DNA of 64,000 bases from Closterium sp. Naga37s-1 (GCA_947471745.1 CANJKZ010000768.1:511501-575500), one strand, 5' to 3'; positions 31,006 through 41,277 are shown, counted from the first letter of the stretch. Made by a program: numbers and translations. Notes: a model not told the origin generated them from the sequence alone.

Positions 31006-31356
31006 GACTTTAGAGACGTCTCAGAAGTCTTCTCGCCAGGGCAGGGCACACGTGCAGGCCAGCAGGGCATCTCTTCTACTACATGGCTGTTGTCTCATGG
31101 CTGTTGATAAAAGAAGTGTTTTGAGACGTCTCATGACCTTCTCGCCAGGACAGGGCACACGTGCAGGCCAGCAGGGCATCTCTTCTACTACATGGTTGTT
31201 GTTTCATCAGGCCCTTCCCTCCCCGCATTTCCCCCGCCACATCCCTTGCCCCCTCTGTTTCCTCCTCATACACGCCCATGACCTTCTCGCCAGGGCACAC
31301 GTGCAGGCCAGCAGGGCATCTCTTCTGTGTGCATTCCATTTTAAGAACTCTCAAAA
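31006..31356. repeat. Three palindrome-family members between PC-esterase upstream repeats
   Basis: 31006-31029 (GACTTTAGAGACGTCTCAGA plus AGTC), 31119-31133 (TTTTGAGACGTCTCA) and 31339-31356 (TTTTAAGAACTCTCAAAA). The first two lie exactly between copies of CTTCTCGCCAGGGCA. Confidence 0.88.
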
Positions 31357-31857
31357 GCGACCGCCTCCCTCCACCTCCGCCCCTTCCCTCCCCCATTTTC
31401 TCACCAGAATCGCGCTTGACCTAGTTGCCAGGGCACACGTGCAGGCGGGCAGGGCACATCTCTTCTGCATGCTGTTGTCTCAGGCCCTCCCTTCCCCGCA
31501 TTTCCCTCACCGTTCCCCCCATTTCCCCCTTTCCCTTTTCCCCCACCTTCCCCCTTATCAAACTTTTTCCTCATCAGATTCGCCCATGACCTACTCGCCA
31601 AGGCACACGTGCAGGCGGGCAGGGCACATCTCTTCTGCGTGCACTCCCTCTCGCGCCTCCCTCCCCCTCTCGTCGCCCCCCTCCTCTCCTCCATCTCTCT
31701 CCTCCTCCTCTTCCTCCTCTGGTCCTCCCTCCACTCCCCCACCACCCAAATCTCCCATTTCGCCCCTCCTTCCTCCTCCCTCTCCACTCTCTCCACCCCT
31801 TCCTCCTCCACTCTCACCGCTCTCAACCCATCGTCAAGCATCTTCTCCGCATGTCAG

Positions 31858-33306
31858 GAGCTATTAGCAGCACACGGAAGGGCAGTGAGTGTGGCAGTGG
31901 GGGCGGATGAGGGAGGGCCGGGGGCAGCAGCAGCTGTAGCCGCCGCCGCCGCTGCTACAGCCACAACTGCCGCTGCCGCTGCAACTGCCGCTGCTGCTAC
32001 AACCGCCGGTGCTGCCGCATCAGGTTCTACCGAACCCCTTTCCAACCAAAACCCACAGCAACCAGCAGCACCAGAAACGCAATCCAAGCCCGTCATCCCT
32101 GGATCGACCCTCCTCACCGAACAAGCCCTGAAAACTTTTGAGCAGCGTTTTGAGTGCCTGGCCACCCAGGGCATCTGGGATCTGGACCCGGTCCCCCGCC
32201 AACTCCCCTGGTTCAAACTCCGCAAGGGTTGGTCCGGCTGGGAGTGTGACGCTGCCTGGTCGCGCCAGGCCTCTGAAACTGGCAATCTGGCCTTCACCGC
32301 TGCCGATGCTGTAGCTGATGAGGCTCGGCATGCGCGGGAGTGGCAGGTTCGGGACGCGGCGAAATACAGGTGGAGGGTGCACAGGAGGTGCGGGCGGTGG
32401 GGTGCGGTGGAGAGGGGTGAGCTGGCAGGGAGGCTGGCGGGGCGGAGGGTGCTGATGGTGGGGGATGAAACGAGCGCAATGCTGTTCCTGTCCCTCCGCA
32501 ACCACATGCTCATGCCAGGAGGGGGACGGGTGGGGGGAGGAGCGGGAGGAGCCGGAGTAGCAGGAGGAACGGGAGGAGGGAAGGGGTATGAGGGGCTGGA
32601 ACATCGGATCATGGTGCGGGATGAGGTGCCGGATTTCTGTGCCAGGCTGGACCTAAGGCAGCAGCAGGACTTTCCTGTCTGCACCCAATTCACCTTTGGC
32701 GACTCCGCGTCTGTCCTCTTTGTTCGGGACGACGTCCTCCGAACCTCGCCACCCAATACCGACCCTGCGGCCCAGGATCCGGCTGCCGGACCTGCGGACG
32801 CATCGACCCTCTCGTTGCCCTGGTTTGACCAGATCAAGGCTGTCCCCTCTAGTAGCAGCTCCAGTAACAGCAGCGGCAATGACAGCAGCAGTAACATCTC
32901 TGTGCTTATACTGAACCGCGGGTCACACTTTATCGAGGACGATAAGTTCATCCCCCAGCTGAACGAAACCCTCACCAAAGTGAGAGCCGCAGCACCGGAC
33001 CTCCTCATAATCTACCGAAGCACGCCGCCCGGCCACGCCCACTGTGACCAGCTGCTTGCACCAATCACAGAGCGCCAAGACCCCTCGTCCTTACCCAACC
33101 ACTGGGGGGAGTTTGCCGCACAGAACGAGTGGGCGAAGCGGCTGGTGAGGGCAGTTGGGGGCGTGTTCCTGGATGTTGACCCTATGACCGCTTTGAGACC
33201 CGACGGGCACATTCGCCCGCCCTTGGATTGCCTACAGTATTGCCTGCCTGGCCCTCCGGATGAGTGGACCAGGATGCTCTACCACATGCTGCTCGACCTG
33301 CTCTGA
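31858..33306 (+). CDS. PC-esterase (TBL/DUF231-like) protein, last exon
   Basis: Begins after a strong TCTCCGCATGTCAG acceptor and encodes about 482 residues to TGA. An Ala/Thr-rich linker is followed by a PC-esterase/TBL-like domain: CLATQGIWDLDP, PWFKLRKGWSGWECD (cf. the TBL start), a GDE box in RVLMVGDETSAMLFLSLRN, LNRGSHF, and a C-terminal DCLQYCLPGPPDEWTRMLYH. TBL enzymes are Golgi O-acetyltransferases of cell-wall polysaccharides with catalytic GDS and DxxH motifs. Here the Ser is Glu and the His is Gln, so classical catalysis is doubtful. The pseudogene copy also reads DCLQYCLPG, so the Q predates the duplication. The 5' end is unresolved (candidate first exon 29401-29649). Serine-rich and Gly-rich insertions sit between conserved blocks. 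Confidence 0.75.
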   Translation, partial: ELLAAHGRAVSVAVGADEGGPGAAAAVAAAAAATATTAAAAATAAAATTAGAAASGSTEPLSNQNPQQPAAPETQSKPVIPGSTLLTEQALKTFEQRFECLATQGIWDLDPVPRQLPWFKLRKGWSGWECDAAWSRQASETGNLAFTAADAVADEARHAREWQVRDAAKYRWRVHRRCGRWGAVERGELAGRLAGRRVLMVGDETSAMLFLSLRNHMLMPGGGRVGGGAGGAGVAGGTGGGKGYEGLEHRIMVRDEVPDFCARLDLRQQQDFPVCTQFTFGDSASVLFVRDDVLRTSPPNTDPAAQDPAAGPADASTLSLPWFDQIKAVPSSSSSSNSSGNDSSSNISVLILNRGSHFIEDDKFIPQLNETLTKVRAAAPDLLIIYRSTPPGHAHCDQLLAPITERQDPSSLPNHWGEFAAQNEWAKRLVRAVGGVFLDVDPMTALRPDGHIRPPLDCLQYCLPGPPDEWTRMLYHMLLDLL

Positions 33307-33783
33307 CCTCCATTGACTGCATTGACTGTGTCGTCCTCCTGAGTGTGGGCTGGAGGGCAGTGTTTGTGCTGTATATTGAATTTCTACATTACCTAGGCTG
33401 CCGAGAATGAAGGTGCCATACGTGATTGCTCTGCTTTGCCATGTTTTACCGTACTTCGGAAGCGCACATGCTTGTTGCAAAGGGCTTCTTGTAGCTTTCC
33501 AGGCAGACTCACGTGCAACACAAGTATTTGGATTTCTTGTTGGCAAAACGGCTTGTGGCACCAGCTTGCTAAACAATGCAATAGACAAATGTCTCTACTC
33601 CAACACGAGGTACAGTACACTGACCCACAAACGCCTTCTTGACACTGTATAAAACGCCAACACCACTTTCAGCTCTATAAAGTCAATAATATTTACAATT
33701 ACGGATTACGGTATACCTAGATGGAATTGTTCCTTACCTCTCGCCACTTCCCGCATCCACCGCCCATGATGACTCACTTTCAC

Positions 33784-34815
33784 TCACTGCGTCATCAGCA
33801 CCACGGCTTGCGCTAGGACCAGCATTAGCGACGTCGATGCCACGTGGATCGTCGCCTGATAAGGGAGATCTCCATAGTGCATAGTGGCACTCAAGGGCTT
33901 TCGCGCAGCAGTATGATCAGCGTCGTCGTATTTTTTGTTGTCGCGGGCATTGGCCGTAGTCTTAGCGACTGCAAATACGATCCCGTCTAAGCGACGCGCC
34001 AAACTGATTCCCTTGGTTGTGGCGACGAGAAACGCGACCAGCACGGGCCACGTCATGCGCCCGCACGCGAACAAGACCACTGCCATGACACCAACCGCAT
34101 TTTGCGTGAATCGATACAAACGCGCCACACGCTCCGGCCCCAGTCGCGCGGTCAACGTGATTTTGCCGCACTGCAGGTCGGAATCGATGTCGGGGAGATT
34201 CATGATCATCATCCGCACCAACTGCTGCGCGCACAGCAGCGGGATGATCGCGCGGAGCGACGTGGGAAGCACGAACGCGTTGTCGTCGCGGCGCTGCAGC
34301 GCGCCCATCACGGGGACGCTGCACGTCAGCACGGCGGCAACGGTCGCTTCGCCCAAGCCGCGATAGTGGAGCTTGAAGGGCGGCGCGGTGTACGCCCAGG
34401 AGAGGAAGAGCGTCGCGCACGCGACGCATTGCGCGGGGGCGCGGAAGAAGGCGAGCTGCGTGACGACGCTGCCGATGAGCAGCACGTTCGCCGCGGCGAG
34501 CGCCAGCCAGCGCGGCAGCAGGCCCTCGGGAAGCACCCCCGAGCCGCCGTTCCACTTTCCGCGCTGCTTGTTCGCGAGATCGGCCTCGTAATCGAAGTAT
34601 TCGTTGTAGTAATGCGTCATGACGTGCGTGCATGCCACGAACAACGCGACGGGGATGAAGCTCGCCGGGAAACTGAACCACGAGTCGTGGTGGTGGTGGT
34701 GGTGATGGTGGTGGTGGCTGATGTCGCGTGAGAGTGCGCCCATGAGCGCGAGCATTGACGAGTACGGGATGAACTTGAGTCGCCCTAATCGCATGAAAGC
34801 GTGGAAGGACGACAT
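33784..34815 (-). CDS. UbiA/MenA-type prenyltransferase, copy B
   Basis: 343 codons, intronless, nearly the same protein as at 10336-11355. It keeps both Asp-rich motifs (NEYFDYEAD and NLPDIDSD) and the GGSGVLPEGLLPRW loop. Differences are mostly conservative (for example FEAD to YEAD, TWGVPV to TCSVPV). After SRDIS there is a run of ten His where copy A has four, plus a short insertion. The ATG at 34815 is chosen because conservation with copy A begins there; an upstream open frame to 35163 is not shared. Both copies are intact and both keep the catalytic motifs, which suggests that both are functional. It faces the PC-esterase gene tail to tail. Confidence 0.85.
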   Translation of the reverse strand: MSSFHAFMRLGRLKFIPYSSMLALMGALSRDISHHHHHHHHHHDSWFSFPASFIPVALFVACTHVMTHYYNEYFDYEADLANKQRGKWNGGSGVLPEGLLPRWLALAAANVLLIGSVVTQLAFFRAPAQCVACATLFLSWAYTAPPFKLHYRGLGEATVAAVLTCSVPVMGALQRRDDNAFVLPTSLRAIIPLLCAQQLVRMMIMNLPDIDSDLQCGKITLTARLGPERVARLYRFTQNAVGVMAVVLFACGRMTWPVLVAFLVATTKGISLARRLDGIVFAVAKTTANARDNKKYDDADHTAARKPLSATMHYGDLPYQATIHVASTSLMLVLAQAVVLMTQ

Positions 34816-36360
34816 TCTCCCTCTACTATCTGCCTCTGCTGCTTGGCTTGGTGGGAGCGAAGTTTGGGAGTCTCTCAAGTTTGTGTGGATTGGTGGTGGA
34901 GGTGGGTCTTCGAAATGCAAAGCAGGTACTGAACTTAGCGCCAGCCGAACAAGGCCTTTTGTAGGGATCAACAAGCATGAGGCTGGACATGCGCGGGCGA
35001 AAGTCCGCGAGTCAAGGTAGTGTATCGTGAATGGTTTCCTGAAGAAGACGTAACCACCACATCCAATTTTGCGGCGATGCTGCACCTCCGGACCAGAATC
35101 TGCTTGCCTGAAAATGCTGTGCGAGTCAAATGGTTGGAGCGGGACGCCGATCCGCACTGGCATCGCAATTCCGATTGGGCGGCTCGATGTCCATGGATTT
35201 CACCCCAAAGGGCGACTCCTGGCCGGCGAACCCCACGGCCCACAAATCACGTGGGCGAACACTGACGAACTCTCAGCGGGACAAAGTTACAAAGCAGCGA
35301 CCTCGAGAAGTTTCGTGAAAGAGTTGTTACAGAAACGACAATATTTCCAAACGGTCCCTCGGGACTGTCGAAGGCTGATTCCGTAGGAAACTAGTGCCTG
35401 CCGAAAAGAGTCCAATCAAGGAACAGCAGCCAGAGAGTCAGGGACATGGCACGTGGCAGATAACTCCGAACTGGCAGCAGACTGTTGCCACCAGCTTCCT
35501 CGCGCGTTCGCATTTCTTTGCGCCGCTTCGTCGTAGGGACAGCGCGAGCGGCAAGGACTGTGCAAGCGATAGGGAAAAGCTCGGCGATCGATTTCGCCTC
35601 TAGCCGACGCTATCTGTCAGCTGAACGGTGGCGTGGCGACGTCCTTCACGGACGGTCGTATGCAACTGCAGCGATGCAGGACAGCAAAAGGTGCTGTGCT
35701 GCCCACCTTGCTTTCCGCCTTGCTCCCTGCTCGAACGGCGAAAGGTGGTTCCCGTTGGAGAACATCGTCACGCCTTCCTAACCCCCGTAAGGCTGCGCGC
35801 AATATGATGTTACCTTGACTCTTCAGAATTCTAGAATTCCACTGACAGTCCTTTCAGATTCCTTACCTCGCCTCACCTTATCGTTTCAGGCGAATCCTCG
35901 TAAGTGCGTAGGGTGGTGCGCCCTTGAAGGCCTTCGGCTGGCCCTTTAGAGGAGTCTCTCTGGACCTGGTAACCTTGTAACCTGCCTTTCACGCAACTTT
36001 GATGCTGCTAACGTTTCTAGTAACGGTACTGTCGTTGCGCCGAGGTTGCCACCACCAGCGCCGACGAGAATGGTTCGTCGCATCGGCTTATCGGTAGGCG
36101 ATTTGAATGACTTTTGAGTCGACTTAAAAGTTTGTCGTTGCGCATAGATTACCACCACCGGCGGCGAGAATGGCTCTTCGCGTCGGCTTGTCGGAAGGCG
36201 CCGTCCGACAGTTAGGTTACAAGGTTACCAATCGCGCGATATGAGTGCGCAAGCAGGGGATCGATCCCAATTCTGTGACCGATTTCAATCGTACGTTTTT
36301 TCCTAATTACCAATCTGAAATCTTCCGAAGCGCGGCGGTTAGCTTCAGTCGCACGAACGA
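34816..36360. other. Upstream region of prenyltransferase B
   Basis: Aligned in patches with 8.7-10.3 kb. It contains a tandem duplication at about 36031-36105 and 36131-36205 (TGTCGTTGCGC...CGGCTT(A/G)TCGG) with a palindrome (36111-36130) exactly between the copies. No gene recognised. Confidence 0.6.
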
Positions 36361-36535
36361 TAAGTCGGGGTGACGTCCTCTCGTTGCTCGTCAGCACCTC
36401 GCTACTCCTGACGTGTAAGCAACTCAACACGCGGTGTGCCTGATTTCCTTCTCACTTCTCCTGATGGACCCGGTTTATTGTTTTCACTGCTCCTATTTCT
36501 GAGTCAATTCACAAATCTGGACACGGGATTTCGTC

Positions 36536-36880
36536 TCTTTCCCAAAAAAGGCGCAATCAGCTTTACAATCACGTGCTCATTCCAGGCTCCTCACATCCCG
36601 TCCTTCCCTCGCCTTCTCGTTCCCTCCCCTTTTGAGGCGCCTCAAAAGTCCTCAAAAGTCTTTCCCAAAAAGGCGCAATCAGCTTGCCAGTCACGTGCTC
36701 ATTCCAGGCTCCTCACCTCTCGTCCTTCACTCGCCTTCTCGTTCCCTCCCCTTTTGAGGCGCCTCAAAAGTCCTCAAAAGTCTTTCCCAAAAAGGCGCAA
36801 TCAGCTTGCCAGTCGCGTGCTCATTCCAGGCTCCTCACCTCCCGTCCTTCCCTCGCCTTCTCGTTCCCTCCCCGTCTCCC
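36536..36880. repeat. Triplicated 120-bp unit with perfect palindromes between copies
   Basis: TTTCCCAAAAAGGCGCAATC and the following CACGTGCTCATTCCAGGCTCCTCAC occur at about 36538, 36661 and 36783. The 20-bp perfect palindrome CTTTTGAGGCGCCTCAAAAG separates copies 1 and 2 (36629-36648) and copies 2 and 3 (36751-36770). Confidence 0.92.
36629..36770. repeat. Two perfect members of the TTTTGAG-NCGN-CTCAAAA palindrome family
   Basis: CTTTTGAGGCGCCTCAAAAG at 36629-36648 and 36751-36770, each a perfect 20-bp palindrome followed by a direct half-repeat TCCTCAAAAG. They have a GCGC core where other family members have TCGA or ACGT. Confidence 0.95.
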
Positions 36881-37261
36881 CTTCCGCGTTCCCACCCACC
36901 ATCATCTTTCGTGATCGTCCCATCCTTACCCGCCCCTCCCTCCCTCCCTCCCTCCCCCCTCTCCATCCCTCCCTCCCTCCCTTTCTCCCTTCCCCCCTTT
37001 TCTCCTCCCTTTTGTTCCCGTTGTCTTTCACATCCATCGACCCCTTCCCCCCTCCTTCCCCTCTTCCCCCCCTTCCCAACCTTTCCCTCCCTCCCCCGCG
37101 CGTTCCCCCCTTCTCCTTCCCCTCCATGCCCACCTGCCTCGCTGCAGCATGCATAGGTGAGTTGCGGGATTTGGTCGCCCTTGATGGTAACCCTATCGCC
37201 ACTTTCGCTTTTTAGGGTTCTGAACAGTCGCCCTTGCTGAGAAAGCATCGCGCTTTCGTAC

Positions 37262-37452
37262 AACTCGTCGGCAGCTAGGCGCCTACCGCGCTGGCGCCTT
37301 GCGCGCTGGCGCCTACCGCGCTGGCGCCTACCGCGCTGGCGCCTACCGCGCTGGCGCCTAGCGCGCTGGCGCCGAACGCGCTGGCGCCTAACGCGCTGGC
37401 GCCTTAGGCGCTGCCGCCTTACGCGCTGCCGCCTTACGCGCTGCCGCCTCGC
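37262..37452. repeat. 15-bp minisatellite (GCGCCTACCGCGCTG)
   Basis: About a dozen copies with single-base variants, rich in GCGC palindromes. It forms the left shoulder of the 21-bp array. Confidence 0.92.
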
Positions 37453-39236
37453 TGCAATGAACGCACGCCTTGCTGCAGTGAGCTCACGCCTTGCTGCAGT
37501 GAGCTCACGCGTTGCTGCAGTGAGCTCACGCCTTGCTGCAGTGAGCTCACGCCTTGCTGCAGTGAGCTCACGCCTTGATGCAGTGAGCTCACGCGTTGCT
37601 GCAGTGATCTCACGCCTTGCTGCAGTGAGCTCACGCCTTGCTGCAGTGAGCTCACGCGTTGCTGCAGTGAGCTCACGCCTTGCTGCAGTGAGCTCACGCC
37701 TACGCATTGCTGCAGTGAGCTCACGCGTTGCTGCAGTGAGCTCACGCCTTGCTGCAGTGATCTCACGCCTTGCTGCAGTGAGCTCACGCGTTGCTGCAGT
37801 GAGCTCACGCCTTGCTGCAGTGAGCTCACGCGTTGCTGCAGTGATCTCACGCTTTGCTGCAGTGAGCTCACGCCTTGTTGCAGTGAGCTCACGCCTTGCT
37901 GCAGTGAGCTCATGCCTTGCTGCAGTGAGCTCACGCCTTGCTGCAGTGAGCTCACGCCTTGCTGCAGTGAGCTCACGCCTTGCTGCAGTGAGCTCACGCG
38001 TTGCTGCAGTGAGCTCACGCCTTGCTGCAGTGAGCTCACGCGTTGCTGCAGTGAGCTCACGCGTTGCTGTAGTGAGCTCACGCGTTGCTGCAGTGAGCTC
38101 ACGCCTTGCTGCAGTGAGCTCACGCATTGCTGCAGTGAGCTCACGCGTTGCTGCAGTGAGCTCACGCGTTGCTGCAGTGATCTCACGCCTTGCTGCAGTG
38201 AGCTCACGCGTTGCTGCAGTGAGCTCACGCGTTGCTGCAGTGAGCTCACGCCTTGCTGCAGTGAGCTCACGCCTTGTTGCAGTGAGCTCACGCCTTGCTG
38301 CAGTGAGCTCACGCCTTGCTGCAGTGAGCTCATGCCTTGCTGCAGTGAGCTCACGCGTTGCTGCAGTGAGCTCACGCCTTGCTGCAGTGAGCTCACGCCT
38401 TGCTGCAGTGAGCTCACGCGTTGCTGCAGTGAGCTCACGCCTTGCTGCAGTGAGCTCACGCGTTGCTGCAGTGAGCTCACGAGTTGCTGCAGTGAGCTCA
38501 CGCCTTGCTGCAGTGAGCTCACGCCTTGCTGCAGTGAGCTCACGCGTTGCTGCAGTGAGCTCATGCCTTGCTGCAGTGAGCTTCTCGTTGCTGCAGTGAG
38601 CTCACGAGTTGCTGCAGTGAGCTCACGCCTTGCTGCAGTGAGCTCACGCGTTGCTGCAGTGAGCTCACGCCTTGCTGCAGTGAGCTCATGCCTTGCTGCA
38701 GTGAGCTTCTCGTTGCTGCAGTGAGTTCACGCGTTGCTGCTGTGAGCTCACGCGTTGCTGCAGTGAGCTCACGCGTTGCTGCAGTGAGCTCACGTGTTGC
38801 TGCAGTGAGCTCACGCGTTGCTGCAGTGAGCTCACGCCTCGCTGCAGCGAGCTCACGCCTTGCTGCAGTGAGCTCACGCGTTGCTGCAGTGAGCTCACGC
38901 GTTGCTGCAGTGAGCTCACGCCTTGCTGCAGTGAGCTCACGCCTTGCTGCAGTGAGCTCACGCGTTGCTGCAGTGAGCTCACGTGTTGCTGCAGTGAGCT
39001 CACGCCTTGCTGCAGTGAGCTCACGCGTTGCTGCAGTGAGCTCACGCCTTGCTGCAGTGAGCTCACGCGTTGCTGCAGTGAGCTCACGCCTTGCTGCAGT
39101 GAGCTCACGCCTTGCTGCAGTGAGCTCACGCCTTGCTGCAGTGAGCTCACGCCTTGCTGCAGTGAGCTCACGCCTTGCTGCAGTGAGCTCACGCCTAGCT
39201 GCAGTGAGCTCACGCCTTGCTGCCGTGTGCTCAGGC
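37453..39236. repeat. 21-bp minisatellite, about 85 copies
   Basis: Unit (C/G)TTGCTGCAGTGAGCTCACGC. Each unit holds two palindromes, CTGCAG and TGAGCTCA. Because 21 is a multiple of three, frames stay open on both strands (heptads SSLQQGV, ELTAARR, AAVSSRL). Variants are mostly CTT/GTT/GTG at the first codon and GATCTC for GAGCTC. One unit carries an extra TAC. There is no promoter, start context or domain to support a gene. Confidence 0.97.
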
Positions 39237-39776
39237 CTTGCTACGGCAGCCCGCTTTCTCTTCTCAGTCTGCCGTGCCTTGCTGCAACTCTCTGGCCCCT
39301 TGTAGCATGGCGATTCCCAGCTCGTTGCACCAATGTGTCTTGCTCGCTGGACCCTTTTTGCACACCAGCGTGGTGTGCGTGACCTCAGGGGATCGATGTT
39401 TCAAACCACGCTTGTGAGTCGTCGAATTGATTTGCACGAATTGCGTTTCATTTCTACTTTGTATCAATGTTTACCGTTACCGTATCACCCCGGATAGTAA
39501 CGCATATGTGTTTATAATAGGGCGCTTGTAATTGAGTTTAGGGCATAAGCGCATGCGCTTATATAATGACAAATACAAAATATATAATTAGAGCACCAAA
39601 TTGTACATTTCATGCTTGCCATTTCAACCAAGTCGAAAATTTTCGAGTCACCAAGCAGGTCCGTGCGGAAGCGATTACCCTTGTCAGAGGTCCACTGGTG
39701 ATCCCCGATTGATCCTAGGGAAGGGCTACAGGCACGTTGACCTGGGGGGTTATGGGCGCACTTACCCGCTACACAA
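39237..39776. other. Unannotated flank of the first retrotransposon
   Basis: AT-richer than its surroundings. No gene recognised. ACAAG at 39777-39781 is the left target-site duplication of the element at 39782. Confidence 0.5.
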
Positions 39777-40319
39777 ACAAGTGTCAAATTATATGTTTAC
39801 TGTTATCTAGGCTGTAGTGGGTTTAGCCTTAGGGGGTACAGTAAATTGCTCGACACTTCTTGTACCCCCTCCCTCTTACCTAATCCTCATTTCTTCCTAG
39901 CTAATATCAACATGGTATTTAGAGCGAAATGGTCCTTAGAACCGAATTTTTAAACGGGCCCACCACTCCAATTTCGATCTGCTGCCCGAGTCACGCCCCT
40001 ACGAGAAACGCGAAATGCGAAACGCGCCCTAGGCGAGACGTTTTTCTGCCTTAGGAGCGTCCCGTCCCCTAGCTGCCCTAGGCGCGATTCCTCTGCCTAG
40101 TCACGTGCGACCCCTCCTGACCGCGCCCTAGCTGCCCCGTGCGCCACTCGCGCGGCCCGTCAGCCCCTACGCCCGGTCCCCCCTCGTTCCTGCTGCTGCG
40201 CGCGCCACTCACGCTGCCCACCCGCCCCTAGCGCGCACCTGCTGCGCGCCCGTTTTAAGCTGCTCCGCGCGCACCTGTTGCGCGCCCCTGGTTTGCTAGC
40301 CCACAGCCCGCGCGTGCCT

Positions 40320-41275
40320 ACTGCTGCTGTGCGCCGACTGCTGCTACTGCTGCGTTGCTGCTACTGCTCAGCTGCTGCTGCTGCTGCTGTTAAGCTGCTG
40401 CTGCCGCCTGCGCTGCTGCTGCTGTTAAGCTCCTGCTGCCGCCTGCGCTGCTGCTGCTGCTGTGCTGCGCTACAGCTGCTGCTAAGCTACTGCTGCCGCT
40501 TGCCTCGAGCGTGCACTGCCCTTCTGTGGGCTGCTGCGCTGCTGCTACTGCTGCGCTGCTCCTACTGCTCAGCTGCTGCTGCTGCCGCCTAAGCTGTTGC
40601 TGCCCCGTGCGCTGCTGCTACTGCTGCTGCTACTGCTGCTGCTGCTGCTACTTGCTGCAGCTGCTCCTCCTTGCCGCTGCTGCTGCTATTAAGTTGCTGC
40701 TGCCGCCTGCGCTGCTGCTGCTGTTAAGCTGCTTCTGCTCCTGTTAAGCTGCTGCTGCCGCCTGCGCTGCTGCTGCTGCTGTTAAGCTACTGCTGCCGCC
40801 TGCGCTGCTACTGCTGCTGCACTGCTTCTATTGCCCTGCACTGCGCTGTTGCTCTGCACGCGCGGCTGCCCTGCCCTGCACGCGCGGCTGCCGTGCCTTT
40901 GCTGCTGTACTGCTGCTAACCTGCTGCTGCTGCTCGAGCCGCCCTGCTGAGCCGAGTTGCTCCGTGCGTTAGTGCTGCCCTGCCCCCTGCACTCGTGCCG
41001 CTGCTGCTGCTACTAGGCTGCTGCTACCACCTGTGCTGCTACTGCTGCGCTGCTCCTACTGCTCAGCTGCTGCTGCTGCTAGGCTACTGATGCCGCCTGC
41101 GCTGCTGCTACCACCTGTGCTGCTGCTGCTGCGCTGCTGCTACTGCTGCGCTGCTACTACTGCTCAGCTGCTGCTGCTTCCGCTAGGCTGCTGCTGCCGC
41201 ATGCGCTGCTGCTGCCACCTGTGCTGCCACTGCTGCCGTAACTGCCACTCCTGCTGCTTGCTGCCGCTCGTGCTG
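40320..41275 (+). repeat. CTG-rich leader of TE1
   Basis: Nearly 1 kb dominated by CTGCTGCTG, TGCTGCCGCCTGCG and CTGTTAAGCTGCTG modules between the PBS and the gag ATG. It contains no convincing frame. The modules repeat irregularly (at least six TTAAGCTGCTGCTGCCGCCT-like units). Confidence 0.9.
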
Positions 41276-41277
41276 CT

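Larger units (their letters stand above)
30165..31655 (+). repeat. Seven degenerate copies of a 75-bp unit upstream of the PC-esterase exon
   Basis: Units near 30178, 30490, 30985, 31130, 31278, 31412 and 31582 share GACCT(T/A)CTCGCCAGGGCACA, CGTGCAGGC(G/C) and GGCATCTCTTCT. The best copies read HDLLA(K/R)AHVQAGRAHLFC after a CATCAG acceptor-like site, but no copy has a GT donor. They are either relics of an exon or intronic repeats. The unit also occurs once in the pseudogene near 12550-12620. Confidence 0.75.
31400..37262 (-). repeat. Inverted segmental duplication, copy B
   Basis: Reverse-complement partner of 7.55-12.62 kb. Contains the intact PC-esterase, prenyltransferase B and a broken 5' part of the cupredoxin gene. 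It ends abruptly at about 37262 against the minisatellites. Confidence 0.8.
36361..37262 (+). pseudogene. Truncated duplicate of the cupredoxin 5' end
   Basis: Matches the minus strand of 8640-7550. GTTGCTCGTCAGCACCTCGC, the following TCCTGACG and a GTAAGC site correspond to the signal-peptide exon, but the ATG and first residues are gone. The 23-nt microexon (37134-37156, with a GTGAGTT donor) and the next exon region (TTTTTAGGGTTCTGAACAGT) are present. Homology ends at about 37262 where a GCGCTGGCGCC minisatellite begins, so the downstream cupredoxin exons are missing. Confidence 0.7.

Noticed and set aside
37434..39305. Long ORFs on both strands encoding SSLQQGV or ELTAARR heptads (up to 430 codons), resembling coiled-coil proteins
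   Set aside because: They are translations of a 21-bp minisatellite that is open in several frames on both strands. No promoter, start or domain is present and the frames run into unrelated sequence.
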